Below are positions 10,850 through 22,781 of a DNA stretch of 64,000 nt, one piece after another (the first letter of the stretch is position 1; each line of letters begins with the position of its first letter). This stretch comes from Lotus japonicus (Eukaryota; Streptophyta; Magnoliopsida; Fabales; Fabaceae). The translations under genes and the position numbers were made by a program. The DNA lies in NCBI RefSeq assembly GCF_012489685.1, contig NC_080041.1, positions 31,423,780 through 31,487,779 on the forward strand, read 5' to 3'. The notes under the pieces are model-generated. The model made no database searches, was not told where the DNA came from, and worked only from the letters and a program-made list of their open reading frames with translations.

Positions 10850-12128
10850 TGTCATATCTTTAACCAATGTAAAATTTCTAATAAGTCAATGTGATTTTTT
10901 TTCTCATCTAACAAATCATTTATATACTTTAATTTGTGTGTTGATCCCTAATTCCTAACTACTAATTAATATTAAACCAAACACTTCTTTTAGTATTCAC
11001 TTCATTCTAACTAATTGATTACTAAATAATAGCTTAGTAGTGTAATAAACTTTATGTCATAAAAAATAATAATGAGTTTTTAACTTTATATTTTAGTGAT
11101 TAAGCACAAGCCCTTAAATTAAATAGTTGATGAGAGAGCTACTCTCTTTTATATTGCAAATCTGAAAGAAAAAAAGTTGAAAATAGAGCTCAACAAATGT
11201 TGGAAACCGATGCTACGTGTTGTTTTGTCACAAGCAGAACAGAGAAATGAGTGGATAGAATAGAAGGACAAGGCAATGCATGGAATTAATTTCAATTACG
11301 TTGATAATTTGAGATATCATGTGGATATTGCTTCTAGCCCAAGCCTAGGTTGATAATTTGTGCCATATGTCAATTATATATATTGCCAGTTTCTTGGGTC
11401 GTTGAGTGGGTTGCCATTTCTCTTCCTTTTTTCTATTTGATGGAAGCCATTTCTTTTCCTTGAAAGCGAAAGAATTTGATATTAGAACACCTTTCTCTAT
11501 TGTAGTGGTTGATATTTTACATTTTATATTACATTATTAATATATCATCTCATTTGATAATTGATAAGTATTTGGAGTTTCGATTTGCATGAATGGAAAA
11601 AAAATTATTAGTTAGACTTCTACCGCTTATTCGCTTATTGCACAATAGATAGTAGATGATAAATTAATCTCACAACTAATATTTATGAGATACTTTTGAT
11701 AATCTCCTAAAAAATTTACATATATCTTCTACCTCTAATCTTATCAACCTAAGCCCCTACGAGTTACAAATATTTGACACATACCTAATCTCGCATGAGA
11801 TTAATTTTTATGCATTGAAAGTATAAATAAATTTTACACAATCATTTAATCACATCTTCCATTTTATTAGCTTATAATTCATTTTAAATTTAATAATATT
11901 TTAAATTGCATAAACTGTGAAACTAAATTTTGTAAAAGAAGATGAACCGCTTTAGAAGAGGAAATTTCAAAACACATAAGAGAATATCCTCCTAAAAGTT
12001 TGCTAAAGCATCAGTTACCGCATCACGCTATTTAAGAATATGGAAGATCGATAGAGTGTAATCCCAACTCAAACTCTTTAACCTTAGGTAATAGGCCTGA
12101 CAACCAATATAATATTTGAATATCTCTA
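10850..12128. other. Non-coding AT-rich interval
   Basis: Very AT-rich sequence with no protein-like frame, TIR pair or tandem array that I can support. It separates the copia/LINE nest from the hAT element. Confidence 0.4.
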
Positions 12129-12218
12129 TAGGGGCGGATCCAAACCTTATATATCAGTGTGGCTAAATATAAAAGAAATTATAGACTAAAAATATATTGA
12201 AAATATAATGAAGCGTAT

Positions 12219-12425
12219 TTACAATGAAAATCGTCTACTATCCAATTTTTTAAAATGAACTAAAATAACATCATTGTTAATTGTTCCAAGAACATCTCTT
12301 TCTATAAAAGTTACAAAAAGATCATTTAACCATTGATCACTCATTTTGTCACATAACTGACTCTTCACAAACTTCATAGAAGAAAAAACACGTTCCACGC
12401 TTGCAGTTGCTACCGGCAAGCAGTG
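12219..12425 (-). pseudogene. hAT transposase C-terminal dimerisation fragment
   Basis: Minus strand reads LPVATASVERVFSSMKF, then KSQLCDKMSDQWLNDLFVTF. This is the hallmark of the hAT C-terminal dimerisation domain (LPxSTAxxERxFSxMKxIKxxLRNxMxDxxLxxL). The upstream portion is missing: the frame is cut at about 12421 by a CAGTGGCGGA terminus. About 66 codons remain, so no catalytic domain is present. Confidence 0.8.
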
Positions 12426-12429
12426 GCGG

Positions 12430-13140
12430 AACTAGAATATAAGAATTGAGGGGGCCAAAATAAATAAGATTTCAATTCATGTATATATATCATAAAATTA
12501 AAGATTAAACTAATTAATATACGTGAATATTGAGACTTTTTTCGTTGAAAAATAGTGAGAATTTATTATAAGTTAGAATAATAATCTTCAAATTTTACAT
12601 TTCCTTTTTTAAATTGTTTGATTCTTTTAATATTCTTGTACCTTTAAATAACATTTTTAATAATTTTTCTCACAAGTCTTTTATTTAAAAAAGAATATAA
12701 TTGTTTACTCGTAGTTATTAAATTTTCAGAGAAATTTATCACATTCAAATGTTGTAATCTTAAAAAAAAAATGTATTCTCCATATTCTTTTTTACCTTTA
12801 AACATCATTTTTTATTATCTTGACAAGACTTTTTAAAAAAAAAAATTCTTTTACTTTTTTTTTTAAAATTATTCTTTTACTTCTGATGATTTATTCTTTG
12901 GTAAAAATTAAACATATTGCATTTATATATAATTTTTAATTCTAAAATTGGAATATTTCAAACTCTTAAATTTTTTATGAAAAGAAAAAAATGTCAATGC
13001 AATTAATTTTAAATTGGTATGATAGATGTACTAAAAACTAATAGTATAAAAATTATAATCGGAATAAGGATAAGTAAAAAGATATAAATGAAATTCTAAA
13101 TAAATACTTAAAAAAAACTAAATAAAACAAGGCTCTTGTC
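12430..13140. other. AT-rich filler inside the hAT element
   Basis: Low-complexity A/T sequence with poly-A and poly-T tracts. No coding or structural signal was recognised apart from the hAT-like terminus at 12421. Confidence 0.35.
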
Positions 13141-13172
13141 ATATACTACAATGGTTAATATATAGGCTGGTT

Positions 13173-13766
13173 GAACGAGGAACTTTTGATGTGTGTCCCT
13201 CTGTCCAGCGGTCTGTGAGGTGGATACCGCCTGATGCAGGTTGGTTTAAGGTGAATGTCAACGGTGTGATGAGCGCGGGTCTCGTCGCAAGCTGTGGAGG
13301 TGTGATTCGCGGGGCAGATGATATTTGGGTTAAAGGTTTCAGCAGAAACCTTGGCACAATGTCCTCGGCCAACGTCTTTCTTACGGAACTTCTGGCCGTG
13401 GCGACGGCGACCGAGATGGTGATGGCTCTTGATCTTGATCAGGTGATCGTGGAGTCGGACTCCCTGGAAATAATTAACCTTCTCCTTTCCCGGGATATTC
13501 GCTCTCACAGGTACGAGCAGGTGGCTGCGGACATCCTTCATCTCCAGTCAGCCCATGGCAGCTTGGTCTTTCAGCACACGGAGAGGTTTGCAAATTCTTT
13601 GGTAGATTACTTAGCCAAGGTTGGCTTGGGGCTCCATTATGGTACTCATAGTTTTGATAGCCCCTTTGGGAAGTGCCACTCTATTCTAGCTAGAGAGTCT
13701 GACACTAGTTCTAGTACTGCTGCTAGTTTGTGTTAGTTTTTGCTTGGGGTCTTCCCCTCCTTGTAA

Positions 13767-13807
<41 letters not shown>
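13173..13807 (+). mobile_element. 5'-truncated LINE with (TA)n tail
   Basis: About 0.6 kb containing only the RNase H end of a LINE, flanked by TATATAGGCTGGTT on both sides (ending at 13172 and 13822). Instead of poly(A), the copy ends in TTGTAACCAA followed by (TA)22. The exact junction inside the TA tract is ambiguous because the duplication itself starts with TATATA. It is a different lineage from the poly(A) LINE at 2156-10693. Confidence 0.8.
13191..13736 (+). pseudogene. RNase H domain fragment of a plant LINE
   Basis: Open for 181 codons: RWIPPDAGWFKVNVNGVM (RNase H entry, with the usual first Asp replaced by Asn in VNVNG), CGGVIRG, FLTELLAVATATEM (Glu), VIVESDSLEII (Asp), and a degraded terminal motif FANSLVDYLAKVG. 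The open frame suggests a young copy, but the first catalytic Asp is altered and the upstream ORF2 is absent. The 5' boundary follows the target duplication immediately. Confidence 0.75.

Positions 13808-13814
<7 letters not shown>
13771..13814. repeat. (TA)22 microsatellite, LINE tail
   Basis: Uninterrupted TA dinucleotides ending directly in the right copy of the target duplication TATAGGCTGGTT. Confidence 0.9.
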
Positions 13815-13816
<2 letters not shown>

Positions 13817-13837
13817 CTGGTTAAAACTTTAATAATG

Positions 13838-13930
13838 AAAAATAAAAGTAACATGATAGGAATCAAACCTGACACCTAGCATTGAAAGGAATAACACTAA
13901 CCACTTGTGCCCAGCGAGTTATTTGATATA
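13838..13930 (-). mobile_element. tRNA-like (SINE-type) sequence
   Basis: Minus strand shows a box A-like GGCACAAGTGGTTAGT and, about 30 bases on, a box B-like GGTTTGATTCC. This is the spacing of a tRNA-derived pol III promoter. No tRNA cloverleaf can be closed, so a SINE head or decayed tRNA-like sequence is likelier than a tRNA gene. Confidence 0.4.
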
Positions 13931-14233
13931 AGATGCATATTTTTCATACATACATTACAATGTTACTGCTTTGTTAAGCATATAATATTTTTTTTAAAAA
14001 AAAAGAAACTGGTATGGCTATAGCCACACCTAGCTTCGGAGTGGGTCCGCCCCTGCTATTATGCAGAAGGATTTCTACAACTTTCAAACAATTTGAGTAA
14101 CATAACATCTCTCAAACATGACAAAGGCTTGTGTAAACTGCAAGCTCTGCATGAAAAACATCCCCCTCCCATCCCTAAAAGAGGCTAGAAACTCAGATAA
14201 TCATCGTCCAACATGGTCATGAAGAACACCACC

Positions 14234-14449
14234 TGTTCCGGTATGGAACTATCGAGCAAGGGCTAACCAGTTTGAGAGCGATAGAGAATGAACGAAACTA
14301 GAAAAATGCCTGAAAAATTAGATCCCCACCGCTTGGGTGGTGTCTGATATTTATAGATTGAGTTTCGGTCCGCCCGGACCATGGGTTGCGTGACCCATAT
14401 TTACATTAGGCTGATAAGCCCAACTAATCAATAAGCCCATATCAGACCA
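14234..14449 (-). repeat. 3' LTR (left copy)
   Basis: TGTTCCGGTATGG...ATATCAGACCA. It matches the right copy base for base in my reading. Confidence 0.93.
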
Positions 14450-15389
14450 CAAGCCCACAAGACACCGAGTCTTAAAAGCTTTAAGACGAAGTGTGTCTTT
14501 TTTCGAGCCCACAAGTAATCAACTCACCCAACACTACACAAAGACTAACAAGTAATTGACACGCCCAAAATGTGCAAAGGAAATAATGGGCACACAGGCT
14601 CCAAAATCAAAATTTAAAAGGCATAAAAGCTAAGTAGTCATTCCTTTGTCATTTCAACTTTTGCTGTTACTTCTTGATCTTTGTGTAGCGTGTGCAAGTT
14701 GACCAAAATCACATCTTCGCATCAATCACAGCCTCACTGTCATTATCATGAATAATTTTCTCTTCCCCTAAACCATGATTACAACCTGCTCTCATAATAC
14801 CACAAGTAATAATGCACAATAATTTGAAACTTGAACAAAATAAAAGTTGAAGACTTAAATGTAAATCAATAACATGGAACACACTTACTTCATATCGCTT
14901 GCACATTCATCTATGCTCAGTGTAGTGTATTCTTTGTAAGATGAACTTTCCATCAGAATCATTATGTGTTTCTTTACTTTTCATCGGAATTGATCCGCCT
15001 TCATCATTATTCAAGCACATCGCTTTCTTATTTTACTGTATATAGTAAAATACTCTTGAGTGAATCTCAAAATTTTATAAAGTTTAAACTTAATCAACTA
15101 CTTTGGAATCATAAGGCCTTCGTGTATATAACTTAGTCAAATTTTCATTTTTGACATAGTTATTCATGGAAATCAAAGTCACGATATTTGATTTCATTAG
15201 TATGCTCGCGTGGAGACTTGTGCTTAGTTTGGACAAGCTTAAATCCAATTTAAGACTGTGCTTATGAATTCGTGGTCGAATGCTCTTGTTTTAAGAGACT
15301 TACTCTTTTCTCAATTGTCTGACGTCGCCCAATTGATAGACCTTAGTTGATAAGTTTCCGCTATGGGTAAAAGAAATAAGTAAAATGAT

Positions 15390-15535
15390 ACGCCCTTGAT
15401 CACTTTAAAAAGGTTATGCCTCGTTAAAACTCTCCCGCCTGGGGTAGAGAAAAGAGTGCATACGCCCTTGAACATTTTTAAAAGGTTATGCCTCGTTAAA
15501 AACTCTCCCGCCTGGGGTAGAGAAAAGAGTGCATA
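15390..15535. repeat. Two ~72-bp tandem units inside the LTR element
   Basis: ACGCCCTTGA...GGTTATGCCTCGTTAAAA...CTCCCGCCTGGGGTAGAG...GTGCAT occurs at 15390 and again at 15462, with only small differences. CCTCGTTAAAA-type repeats are common in plant LTR-element untranslated regions. Confidence 0.8.
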
Positions 15536-18500
15536 CCTGTTGCTCCTTTCTTTTTTTGTACTTAATGTTTTATGCTTTGACTGTTTTAAGTCAACTCATC
15601 ACCTGTCAACTCATCACCTTGTTAGCATGAGATAAAATATAATATAACATTGACAAAATCAAAATATGTAAGAAGCGCACAAACATGCAAATTGTACAGG
15701 AACAATATTCAAAATCCAAAACCTTAAAGAAATGAGTTTTCTCAGTATTATGAATGAGTCTTCTCAATTACTAAACTAAGCAGCAAAAACACAATGGAAC
15801 ACTTCTTATGATCAGCCTAAGCTAGTTTATCTAAATCAGAATCATTCCACCATCAATTCAATGAACATTCATCCAAGGTTCAAAGCTTCAAGCTTCACAA
15901 AACCAAAACCAAAATCCATGTTGCTTTAAGCAAAAATCATGACAGGATAACTAAAAAGTGAAATCTTATATAGATACAATGAGGCAAAAAAAAAAAAAAG
16001 TGAAATCTTATCATATTTGTTAGCCAATACCCAATTTCTGGTACCCTTGAACCTATTAAGCACATAAAATTTGATAGTTATAGATACTTCACAAGACATA
16101 TGATGAAGACTCTTCCAAAATGTATATGCAAGCCTATTAACCATACTGCACTCTGACTTTAAAAGAAAAACCTTAATTCCATTTAAGAATCATGTAATAA
16201 CCAAATGCTTATTTTCTATGAAAATAGTATGATTAAAGTTCCACATCATTACATACATATAGTCTGGTAAGCAAGCAAATTATCATCAAAACAGCGTTTA
16301 ATTGTAGGAGAAATTTTATAGCTTATGATAACTCAAGCACACAACACCCAAACCTAAGGTTTTCTAAGTAAAATGGCAGTTTAAAATGAAAGTTGGCCAA
16401 ATAATATAAGGCATAGCATCAGAAACACTTGATAACCAACACAAAGTCAAGAACTCAGGGTAACTTTTTTCCAAACAGCAACGTTATACTTTCTTGAACT
16501 TCTTTTGAACTCACATAGAGAATTTATCAAATATATGGTAGGCATTTGGAGATCTCTTCAAAGTACAAATTGAAACTCATGGACCCCAAAATGCAATCAG
16601 ATCCAACATCAATGTGGAAGTAACCGAGTATAGATTGATTTTCAACATAAATTTCAATCTCTTGCATCACAAGTTCAAGTAATCAAGCTTTCAGGATTAG
16701 CAGGCAAAATCTCAATTTGAAGGACCAATTCTTCATGTTTAATTCAAGAATATAGCAGAGCAACTCACAACAAAGACAAATTGATACTTAATAACATAGA
16801 AAGCATTAACTTTAGAATCAACTTTGAATTCAAGTAAAGAGCATCCATTCATCAAAATTAAAGCTCATTATTTTATAGCTCAAACAGTTCAAATTCATAT
16901 AGTGATATAAAACATCCACTGCAATTAGACACTTTCCAAAGGTACTTCTTATTAAAGCTAGGAGACTGTTTCTCAAATAATCAATTAAGGATTTACCATC
17001 AAAACAAATTAAGAATTAACTATGCAAGAGTATATTCCACTGGAGTTCGAATAGTTATCAAAGAAAATCACTATTCTTTGTGCAGGCAGCATGCAGATTA
17101 TGCAGATAGGATATTAAATAGAATTAAAAGAAAGATTTGTCAAACCAGAATTTTGTCTCAGTTCCAGATTTTGTGCTATTCAAGACCAGCCATTTTTTGT
17201 TCGCATGCCCTCTCCTAGGATGCATCTTCATCATCCTCCATTCCATCAAATAATTGGTGTGGCGGAAAATTGGTTCTTCATCTTCAGACTCTAAACACTC
17301 TCCCAGTGCCTTTTACTTTTTCTTTACCATCCTCTTCACCGTCACTTCCCTTTCCAGTGAGTTGGCCATGTGCACATACCTTTCCTGAACTTTAAACTTT
17401 ATACAATAGAAGGTGTAAAAGGCATGTTGATGAAATGAGAAAATATATATATATACCAAGAATGAGCATGTATATCAAAATGTGCATCCCTAAAGTTGAG
17501 TCTCACACGAGACCGCCTACTGTAGCTTTTCACATTTTCAGCTAAGGAATTGCATGTGCATTACAAATTAAAGTAATTATGCAGAGATTTGAATATGATC
17601 ATGAAGACAGTTAATTGACTAAGGTATCCAAGTATACATAATTAAACTGATGAAAGTGGTGAGAATTAAGAACAGATGGCAAGGCTTAGTCAGAATAAAC
17701 TAGAAACTTATGATAACATAAAACAAGACTCAAACCAGAATTATTACGTACATGTGAAAAAACAGAAGGTATCCATTTCCCTACCCTTGGTTTGAATACT
17801 AAATATCTGTTTTATAAAATAATTTACAAAGCACAGTGGGGCAAAACACATTTACTCTTTTAGAAAGACAGTTTCGTTTCATTATTTATAATGCAGGGCT
17901 GTCCCCTTTGTTCTAACATACAGATTTATACAAACAAGTAGTTCATCACCAAATCAACATATGCTTTGGGGAAAATGAACATAAAAATGATACAGACAAG
18001 AGGAGCTAGATAAATTAATTAGTTGCAGTAAACTAAATTCCAGAGTTGTATGATGGTCCACATGTTTTAGACAAGAGATCATTAACAAATTACCTCAGGT
18101 GCAAGCGTGCACCAAATCACTATGATAAAAACCAGCATTTGGAATATGATAAGTGACAACACGTATAGAGCCACATCAAGGAAATTGAGAACCAGCACCA
18201 GAACATATGGTTATACTTGATACACATTTCAAAACTCAACACCTTATCCTTCGTAATAACCAAATCACATGAGAAAGAACAGTTATACAATCAAACACCT
18301 TTAATTAGGAAATTAACTACCAAGTTTCATGTTCAGATGCAAATAAGTGCAGGTTCAAATCTAAACTAATCAAATGAGCGAGGGATAAACCAGATTGCAG
18401 GCAAGGCAAGGAGTTACGAACGTTAAACAGTCACCATAAAACTCAAGAGCGTTTAAATTCCCATGTAGTAGTTAAAGGATTAAAACAAATTAAAATCGAG

Positions 18501-18745
18501 AAAATCATATCCCAGATCAGAACTCTCATGTGATGAATTGAAGGTAAAATGAATGTCAGTTAAGCACTTCATCAAACAGAATGCAGGCATGCTTATGAAC
18601 GAAGAACCACATGATAAGAAAGTAAGAGGTAAAATTAAAAAATCAACTAGTAGAATGGAAATTGTACTGCCCTCTCACTCCAGCCCTTAAGACTTGCTCC
18701 TATGCACCAAATTGCATAGTTCATCCTCACCAATGAAACAACATC

Positions 18746-18823
18746 TCATTGTGGCATTTGATCAAACACTTTGTGTGCAATGTTGAAATCCTGGTACATG
18801 ATGACGGAGTTGACAAGCACATT
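18746..18823 (-). pseudogene. Possible captured PPR-repeat fragment
   Basis: The minus-strand frame ends NVLVNSVIMYQDFNIAHKVF, then DQMPQ and a stop. This resembles one pentatricopeptide (PLS-type) motif, LVxMYxKxGDxxxAxKVFDxMP. It is only about 25 residues and lies inside the non-autonomous LTR element, so it could be a captured host fragment or chance. Confidence 0.3.
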
Positions 18824-19770
18824 ATGGCATTCGAAGATGCAAAGTTTTGCTGAAGCATTTCGTCGAACAGTTGGTGTGTTCCAACTTATATGCTCCTTCT
18901 TCTTAATCCACCATGCTCCTCTCTTTCTCGTATCAAACACAAAGAAAAGAATGATGGAATTAATTTCAAACCATTGATAATCGGAGCACAAATCTAATGG
19001 AAACAAAACTGAAACAGAAAGTAGAAGAAATATTTGAAGGAACAAGGATTGTGCTTGAATGGTCCTGAATCAATTTGGTTTGATTGAACTCATGGGCGAA
19101 CATGGACGATTTCGACCCAGAGTGGCGGTTGAGAAAGCATGAGCGGTTGCAAACTCCCCTTGCAGTTGAGACAAAATGAGCATTTAAATTCTGGGCGTGA
19201 CAGTTGAAATTGAATGGACGGTTGCAACTCAAAATGATGGCTTCAATCTTCTACGTGGCGGTTGTGCATTTCCAAAATCGTATGAATTGGGATTTGTTGA
19301 CGGTTTTGAATCAGGTCCGGAAACAGGGGCGTTCTCCATCTTGATTTTCAAGCCCAAATTGTGATCCTCCAACCTTCAATCCACTTGACCTCTGTCCTTT
19401 GTGAAGTTTGGGAACTGCAACATTGAAAAAGGATTGAAAGAAAAAGAGCATGGACGATGGTAAAGGCGAACCACTTTGTTCATCCCTTCCACCGCCCACA
19501 AAACGCATCGCCCGCGAGCACCAAGGAGTTTCGCCGCCTCCGTTCACGTCCTGGCATCGATCCGAAACTTTTCTCCCTTGTCGCCGTTTTCTCTTCTCTG
19601 CTTCTTCACGTTTCCTCAATCTGTTTCTGATGTTCTATGCAACCATCTTTTGAAACTGACATTTTTACATAAATTGATTGCATGGCTTCCCCTTCAATTT
19701 CGTTCGCCCTCCTCTCTCAGGAGTAGAAATCACATAGCCTCTTGTTCGTGGTAGTGGGGATTTGTTTTAC

Positions 19771-19793
19771 AGAGTCCCCACAGACGGCGCCAA
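19771..19793 (-). other. Primer-binding site of the LTR element
   Basis: Directly adjacent to the 5' LTR, the minus strand reads TTGGCGCCGTCTGTGGGG. A TGG-initial tRNA-complementary tract next to the LTR is the standard start of minus-strand DNA synthesis. It fixes the orientation of the element. Confidence 0.75.
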
Positions 19794-20009
19794 TGTTCCG
19801 GTATGGAACTATCGAGCAAGGGCTAACCAGTTTGAGAGCGATAGAGAATGAACGAAACTAGAAAAATGCCTGAAAAATTAGATCCCCACCGCTTGGGTGG
19901 TGTCTGATATTTATAGATTGAGTTTCGGTCCGCCCGGACCATGGGTTGCGTGACCCATATTTACATTAGGCTGATAAGCCCAACTAATCAATAAGCCCAT
20001 ATCAGACCA
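19794..20009 (-). repeat. 5' LTR (right copy) with TATA box
   Basis: 216 bp, the same sequence as 14234-14449. The TATA box on the minus strand, TCTATAAATA, is at 19917-19908. Confidence 0.93.
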
Positions 20010-20157
20010 CCACCCCACCAATTTTGTTTTAAGAAAACTAACTACTATTTGTGAAAGAAACACCATTTCTATGTATATTTAAATTTATATTAAACAGTAC
20101 TGAACGCAAGCTTCCACCCCTAGCATTAAAACGTAACCATAATCTCCTACTTATGAA

Positions 20158-20449
20158 CAGGGGCGGAGCTATGTGTAGGTGAGGGGGTTGGTTCAGATGA
20201 ACCCCCTGAACAAAAAAAATTGCACATAATTTCCTATATAATTTTTTTTAATCCCCTAAAATTTTTAAATTATACTAGTAGACTAAGTTTTGCACCTATT
20301 TGCCCCAAAAATCCACCTATTTGCACAACTATGACTTGCATAATTTTTCATGTATAAACATATTAAAATTGTTTTTAATTATATTTTTACCGATGTGTTC
20401 ATTTGAAAATTTTGAACCCCCTGACCTCAGGGTCCTGGATCCGCCACTG
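20158..20449. mobile_element. hAT-type MITE, 292 bp
   Basis: Ends CAGGGGCGGAGCTA and GGATCCGCCACTG, flanked by an exact 8-bp duplication CTTATGAA (20150-20157 and 20450-20457). No coding capacity. The ends match the hAT ends at 12129 and 61956 in type, so a common transposase family could mobilise them. Confidence 0.9.
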
Positions 20450-20947
20450 CTTATGAAGGCAGCTGTAAACTTCCACATGCGTTAATGATGCCACCTTATT
20501 CATAAAGCTGATAATAACACTTAATAACATCATTATTGCGCCATGAAATCATCACTTGAAACCCCAATAAACCAAGCGGCAAGGTGAGCCTTTATAGAGG
20601 GCTCTAACCTAACTTCTAGGGCATCTTCACTCATTACGAATTAAGTATTCCAACCTACCTCCAAAATTCGAAGAAAACATTTTTGTTTTCAAATTTCATT
20701 TGAAAATTAAAAGCTGAAAACTCATAAGGTAGTCTATAAATTTTAAAAATAGTTTCCCAATCTCTTTTTTGTCGCTTACCTACACTTATTAGAGATAAAA
20801 TAAAGATTGGTGTACACACAAAGCGTGTAGACCACTAGAGAGAGATAAAACAAATATGAGAGATAATTTTTTATTTTTGATAGACAAATGTTAGTTGTCA
20901 GTAATGTTAAAATGTTAGTCCTCACCTTTTACCCTCTCAAACCCTTA

Positions 20948-21703
20948 TGCTTTGTTTGGTAGAGTAGAGAGAGATAGAGAAGAGAGAGTAGAGAAGAGAG
21001 AAGTTGAGTAGAGAGAAATAGGTGAGAAATAGAGTAAATTTAGAGGTTGTTTGGTAGGGTAGAGATAAATGAGAGAGAGAGATGTGAAATAATGAGATGG
21101 AAGAAAGAGAAAATATAACATTTAATTAAAAAAATATTTTTTTACAAAAAGGTGTCAGAATGCATATAGTGGCGGTTCAAAACCGCACTAAATGCTAGGA
21201 AAAGGACAAAAAAAATTACAGTGGCGGTTCAAAACCGCCACTAAATGCACTGGAATAAAAAAAAAAAAGCACCTCCGCCAGAGTCTCTTCGCAAAACGCG
21301 AAGAGATAAAAAAGTGGGTTTTTCCCACCCTCAATCTCTCTCTCACCTCAATCTCTCTTCCATCAAACAAGGTAACTTCCCCCATCCTCCCTCTATCTCT
21401 CTTCCTCTCATCTCACTCTACCCTAACTCTCTCCTACCAAACAAGGCCTTAAGGGTCAACAATGATTCATAGACCAACAAATAGTGTCGAGGCATAGACA
21501 TCTTGGGACTTTTTTTCTCTTTATATCTCATTCTTCCAACCACATTACATCATATATCACATTTATCATTTATCTCTCATTTATCTTTTTGTCATACCAA
21601 ACAATCTCTAAATCTACTCTATTTCTCACCTATTTCTCTCTACTCAACTTCTCTCTTCTCTACTCTCTCTTCTCTATCTCTCTCTACTCTACCAAACAAA
21701 GCA
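20948..21703. mobile_element. MITE with ~165-bp inverted arms rich in GA/CT
   Basis: The left arm, from TGCTTTGTTTGGTAGAG, matches the inverse of the right arm ending CTCTACCAAACAAAGCA. Similarity continues about 165 bases (AGAGAGATAGAGAAGAGAG, then AATAGGTGAGAAATAGAG). It is flanked by TA on both sides. An additional terminus-like TACCAAACAAGGCC near 21437 suggests a second related MITE inside. Superfamily not settled (Tc1/mariner-like TA target or PIF-like). Confidence 0.7.
21220..21242. repeat. Perfect short palindrome in the MITE centre
   Basis: AGTGGCGGTT-CAA-AACCGCCACT folds into a 10-bp stem. A near copy, one base short, lies at about 21169-21190. Confidence 0.7.
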
Positions 21704-21744
21704 TAAACGTTCTCTATTCTAATTCATTAAGAAACAATTTCAGC

Positions 21745-22185
21745 ACTTACTTTCATTCTCCCGCGCGCTCTTCACTGGGTTTTTAGGTTTGAGGAGTCTA
21801 GCTCTTCCAAGCTCTTCCTCTGGGTTTCACGAAAAGCTGAGTTCTGTTTTCTCCAGCCACCGCACATTGTTAAGGTATGTGGATTTTACTGTTTGTGAGC
21901 TCCTAATCGGTGAAGCATGCTCGCTTAAGAAGGGTCCACCCTGTCCAGCGCCAAATTCAGCGGCGCGTTCCTTGGGAGTCTGGGACGTCGTCGTTTGGCG
22001 GTGGATTCGGGATTATTGCGCTGCAAGTGGTGCATGCAAGTTGTTCCAGGGTGTAGCTTGTTTTACAGGACTCAAATGTGTCTGTCTCAGGCTATCGCTT
22101 AGGTTTCTAAAGCCTCTTAACGAAAGCTCAAATTCCATTGTTTTCTATTTCTGAATAGGATTGTTGTTTGTCCTTATAGTTTTGA
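21745..22185 (+). other. GC-richer stretch resembling a 5' leader or first exon
   Basis: Higher GC than its surroundings, with CCGCGCGCTCTTC and a donor-like AAGGTATGTGG near 21872. The open frame to 22154 has no recognised domain. It could be the leader of the broken gene at 22.7-23.4 kb. Confidence 0.3.
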
Positions 22186-22200
22186 ATTCACGAATTCAAG

Positions 22201-22633
22201 TGTGAATTGTAGTCTCGCATCGGTTAAGGATGAGTATTGTGAAGACCTTATAAAAGAGATGTGGCCCATACACCACCCATTTGAGTAAAGATGTGGCGTC
22301 GAGTTCTATGTGTCTTGTTTCCTTAACTCATGGGCTCCCCTATCTCCCACAATAAGTGGTACCAGAGCTGATGATTGGTTTGACCGTGATGATGGCTCCT
22401 TGTATTGAAAGTCTTCCTAGTAGTGTGGCGAACAACATGTCTCGTTGGCACGGTGAAGTGAACGAAATTCAAGTGTGTGTTAGAGTCTCACATTGGTTAA
22501 AAATGAGTTAGTGAATGTTTTATAAGAGATGTGACCCATATACCAAGCTTTAAGGTTTTGGGTACCGTTGTGACGTCGGGTTCTCTTGGTGTCTTGTTTC
22601 CTTGGTTCATGGGCTTCCCCGGTTTCTCCAACA
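22201..22633 (+). mobile_element. TRIM-like miniature LTR element
   Basis: Two related direct repeats of about 151 bp (22201-22351) and 160 bp (22474-22633), both TG...CA. They share GTCTCRCATYGGTTAA, TATAARAGATGTG and GTGTCTTGTTTCCTT. Directly after the first, TGGTACCAGAGC (22357-22368) matches the tRNA-iMet primer-binding site with one change. The interior is only about 120 bp. No convincing 5-bp duplication; the repeats have diverged, so the insertion is old. Confidence 0.75.
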
Positions 22634-22698
22634 AGAATTCAGTTCTTTTCTGTTTGCAAAACCACTATTGTTTTTCCTAAATAGATTTTTTTTTGTAG

Positions 22699-22781
22699 AG
22701 ACACTGCACAAAAACCTGATTTGTTGAGGAGGAAGTTAAACAGATTCTACAAGTCATTGCATCCACTTGCAAGTTCTGGTA
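22699..22781 (+). other. Exon-like fragment of unknown family
   Basis: Between a TTTTTTTTGTAG acceptor and a CTGGTACGTG donor, one frame reads RDTAQKPDLLRRKLNRFYKS. It is spliced-exon-like and lies just upstream of the Nudix fragment, but I cannot tie it to that family. Confidence 0.35.

Larger units (their letters stand above)
12129..14055. mobile_element. Decayed hAT element hosting a LINE
   Basis: Left end TAGGGGCGGATCC and right end GGGTCCGCCCCTG are hAT-type inverted ends (CAGGGGCGGAxCC class). Subterminal GTGTGGCTA is also shared in inverted orientation. A minus-strand hAT transposase C-terminus lies just inside the left end. A second hAT-like terminus, CAGTGGCGGAACTAG, begins at 12421 and cuts the transposase, but I could not find its partner. 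No matching 8-bp duplication is visible, so the outer limits are tentative. Confidence 0.55.
14234..20009 (-). mobile_element. Non-autonomous LTR retrotransposon with identical LTRs
   Basis: Two 216-bp direct repeats (14234-14449 and 19794-20009) that I read as identical, with TG...CA ends and the 5-bp duplication CCACC (14229-14233 and 20010-20014). Orientation is minus: on that strand the LTR has a TCTATAAATA box, and the base after the right LTR starts TTGGCGCCGTCTGTGGGGA, a typical primer-binding site. The 5.3-kb interior has no gag or pol frame, so it needs proteins from another element. A strong polypurine tract next to the left LTR is not obvious. Identical LTRs imply recent insertion. 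Confidence 0.93.

Noticed and set aside
19311..19754. Open frames on both strands near the 5' LTR as genes
   Set aside because: No domain on either strand. They overlap each other antisense inside a non-autonomous LTR element and may be captured leader sequence only.
14234..20009. Inverted-repeat or duplicated-locus explanation for the 216-bp repeats
   Set aside because: The repeats are direct, TG...CA, flanked by CCACC on both sides, and one abuts a primer-binding site, so an LTR pair is the better explanation.
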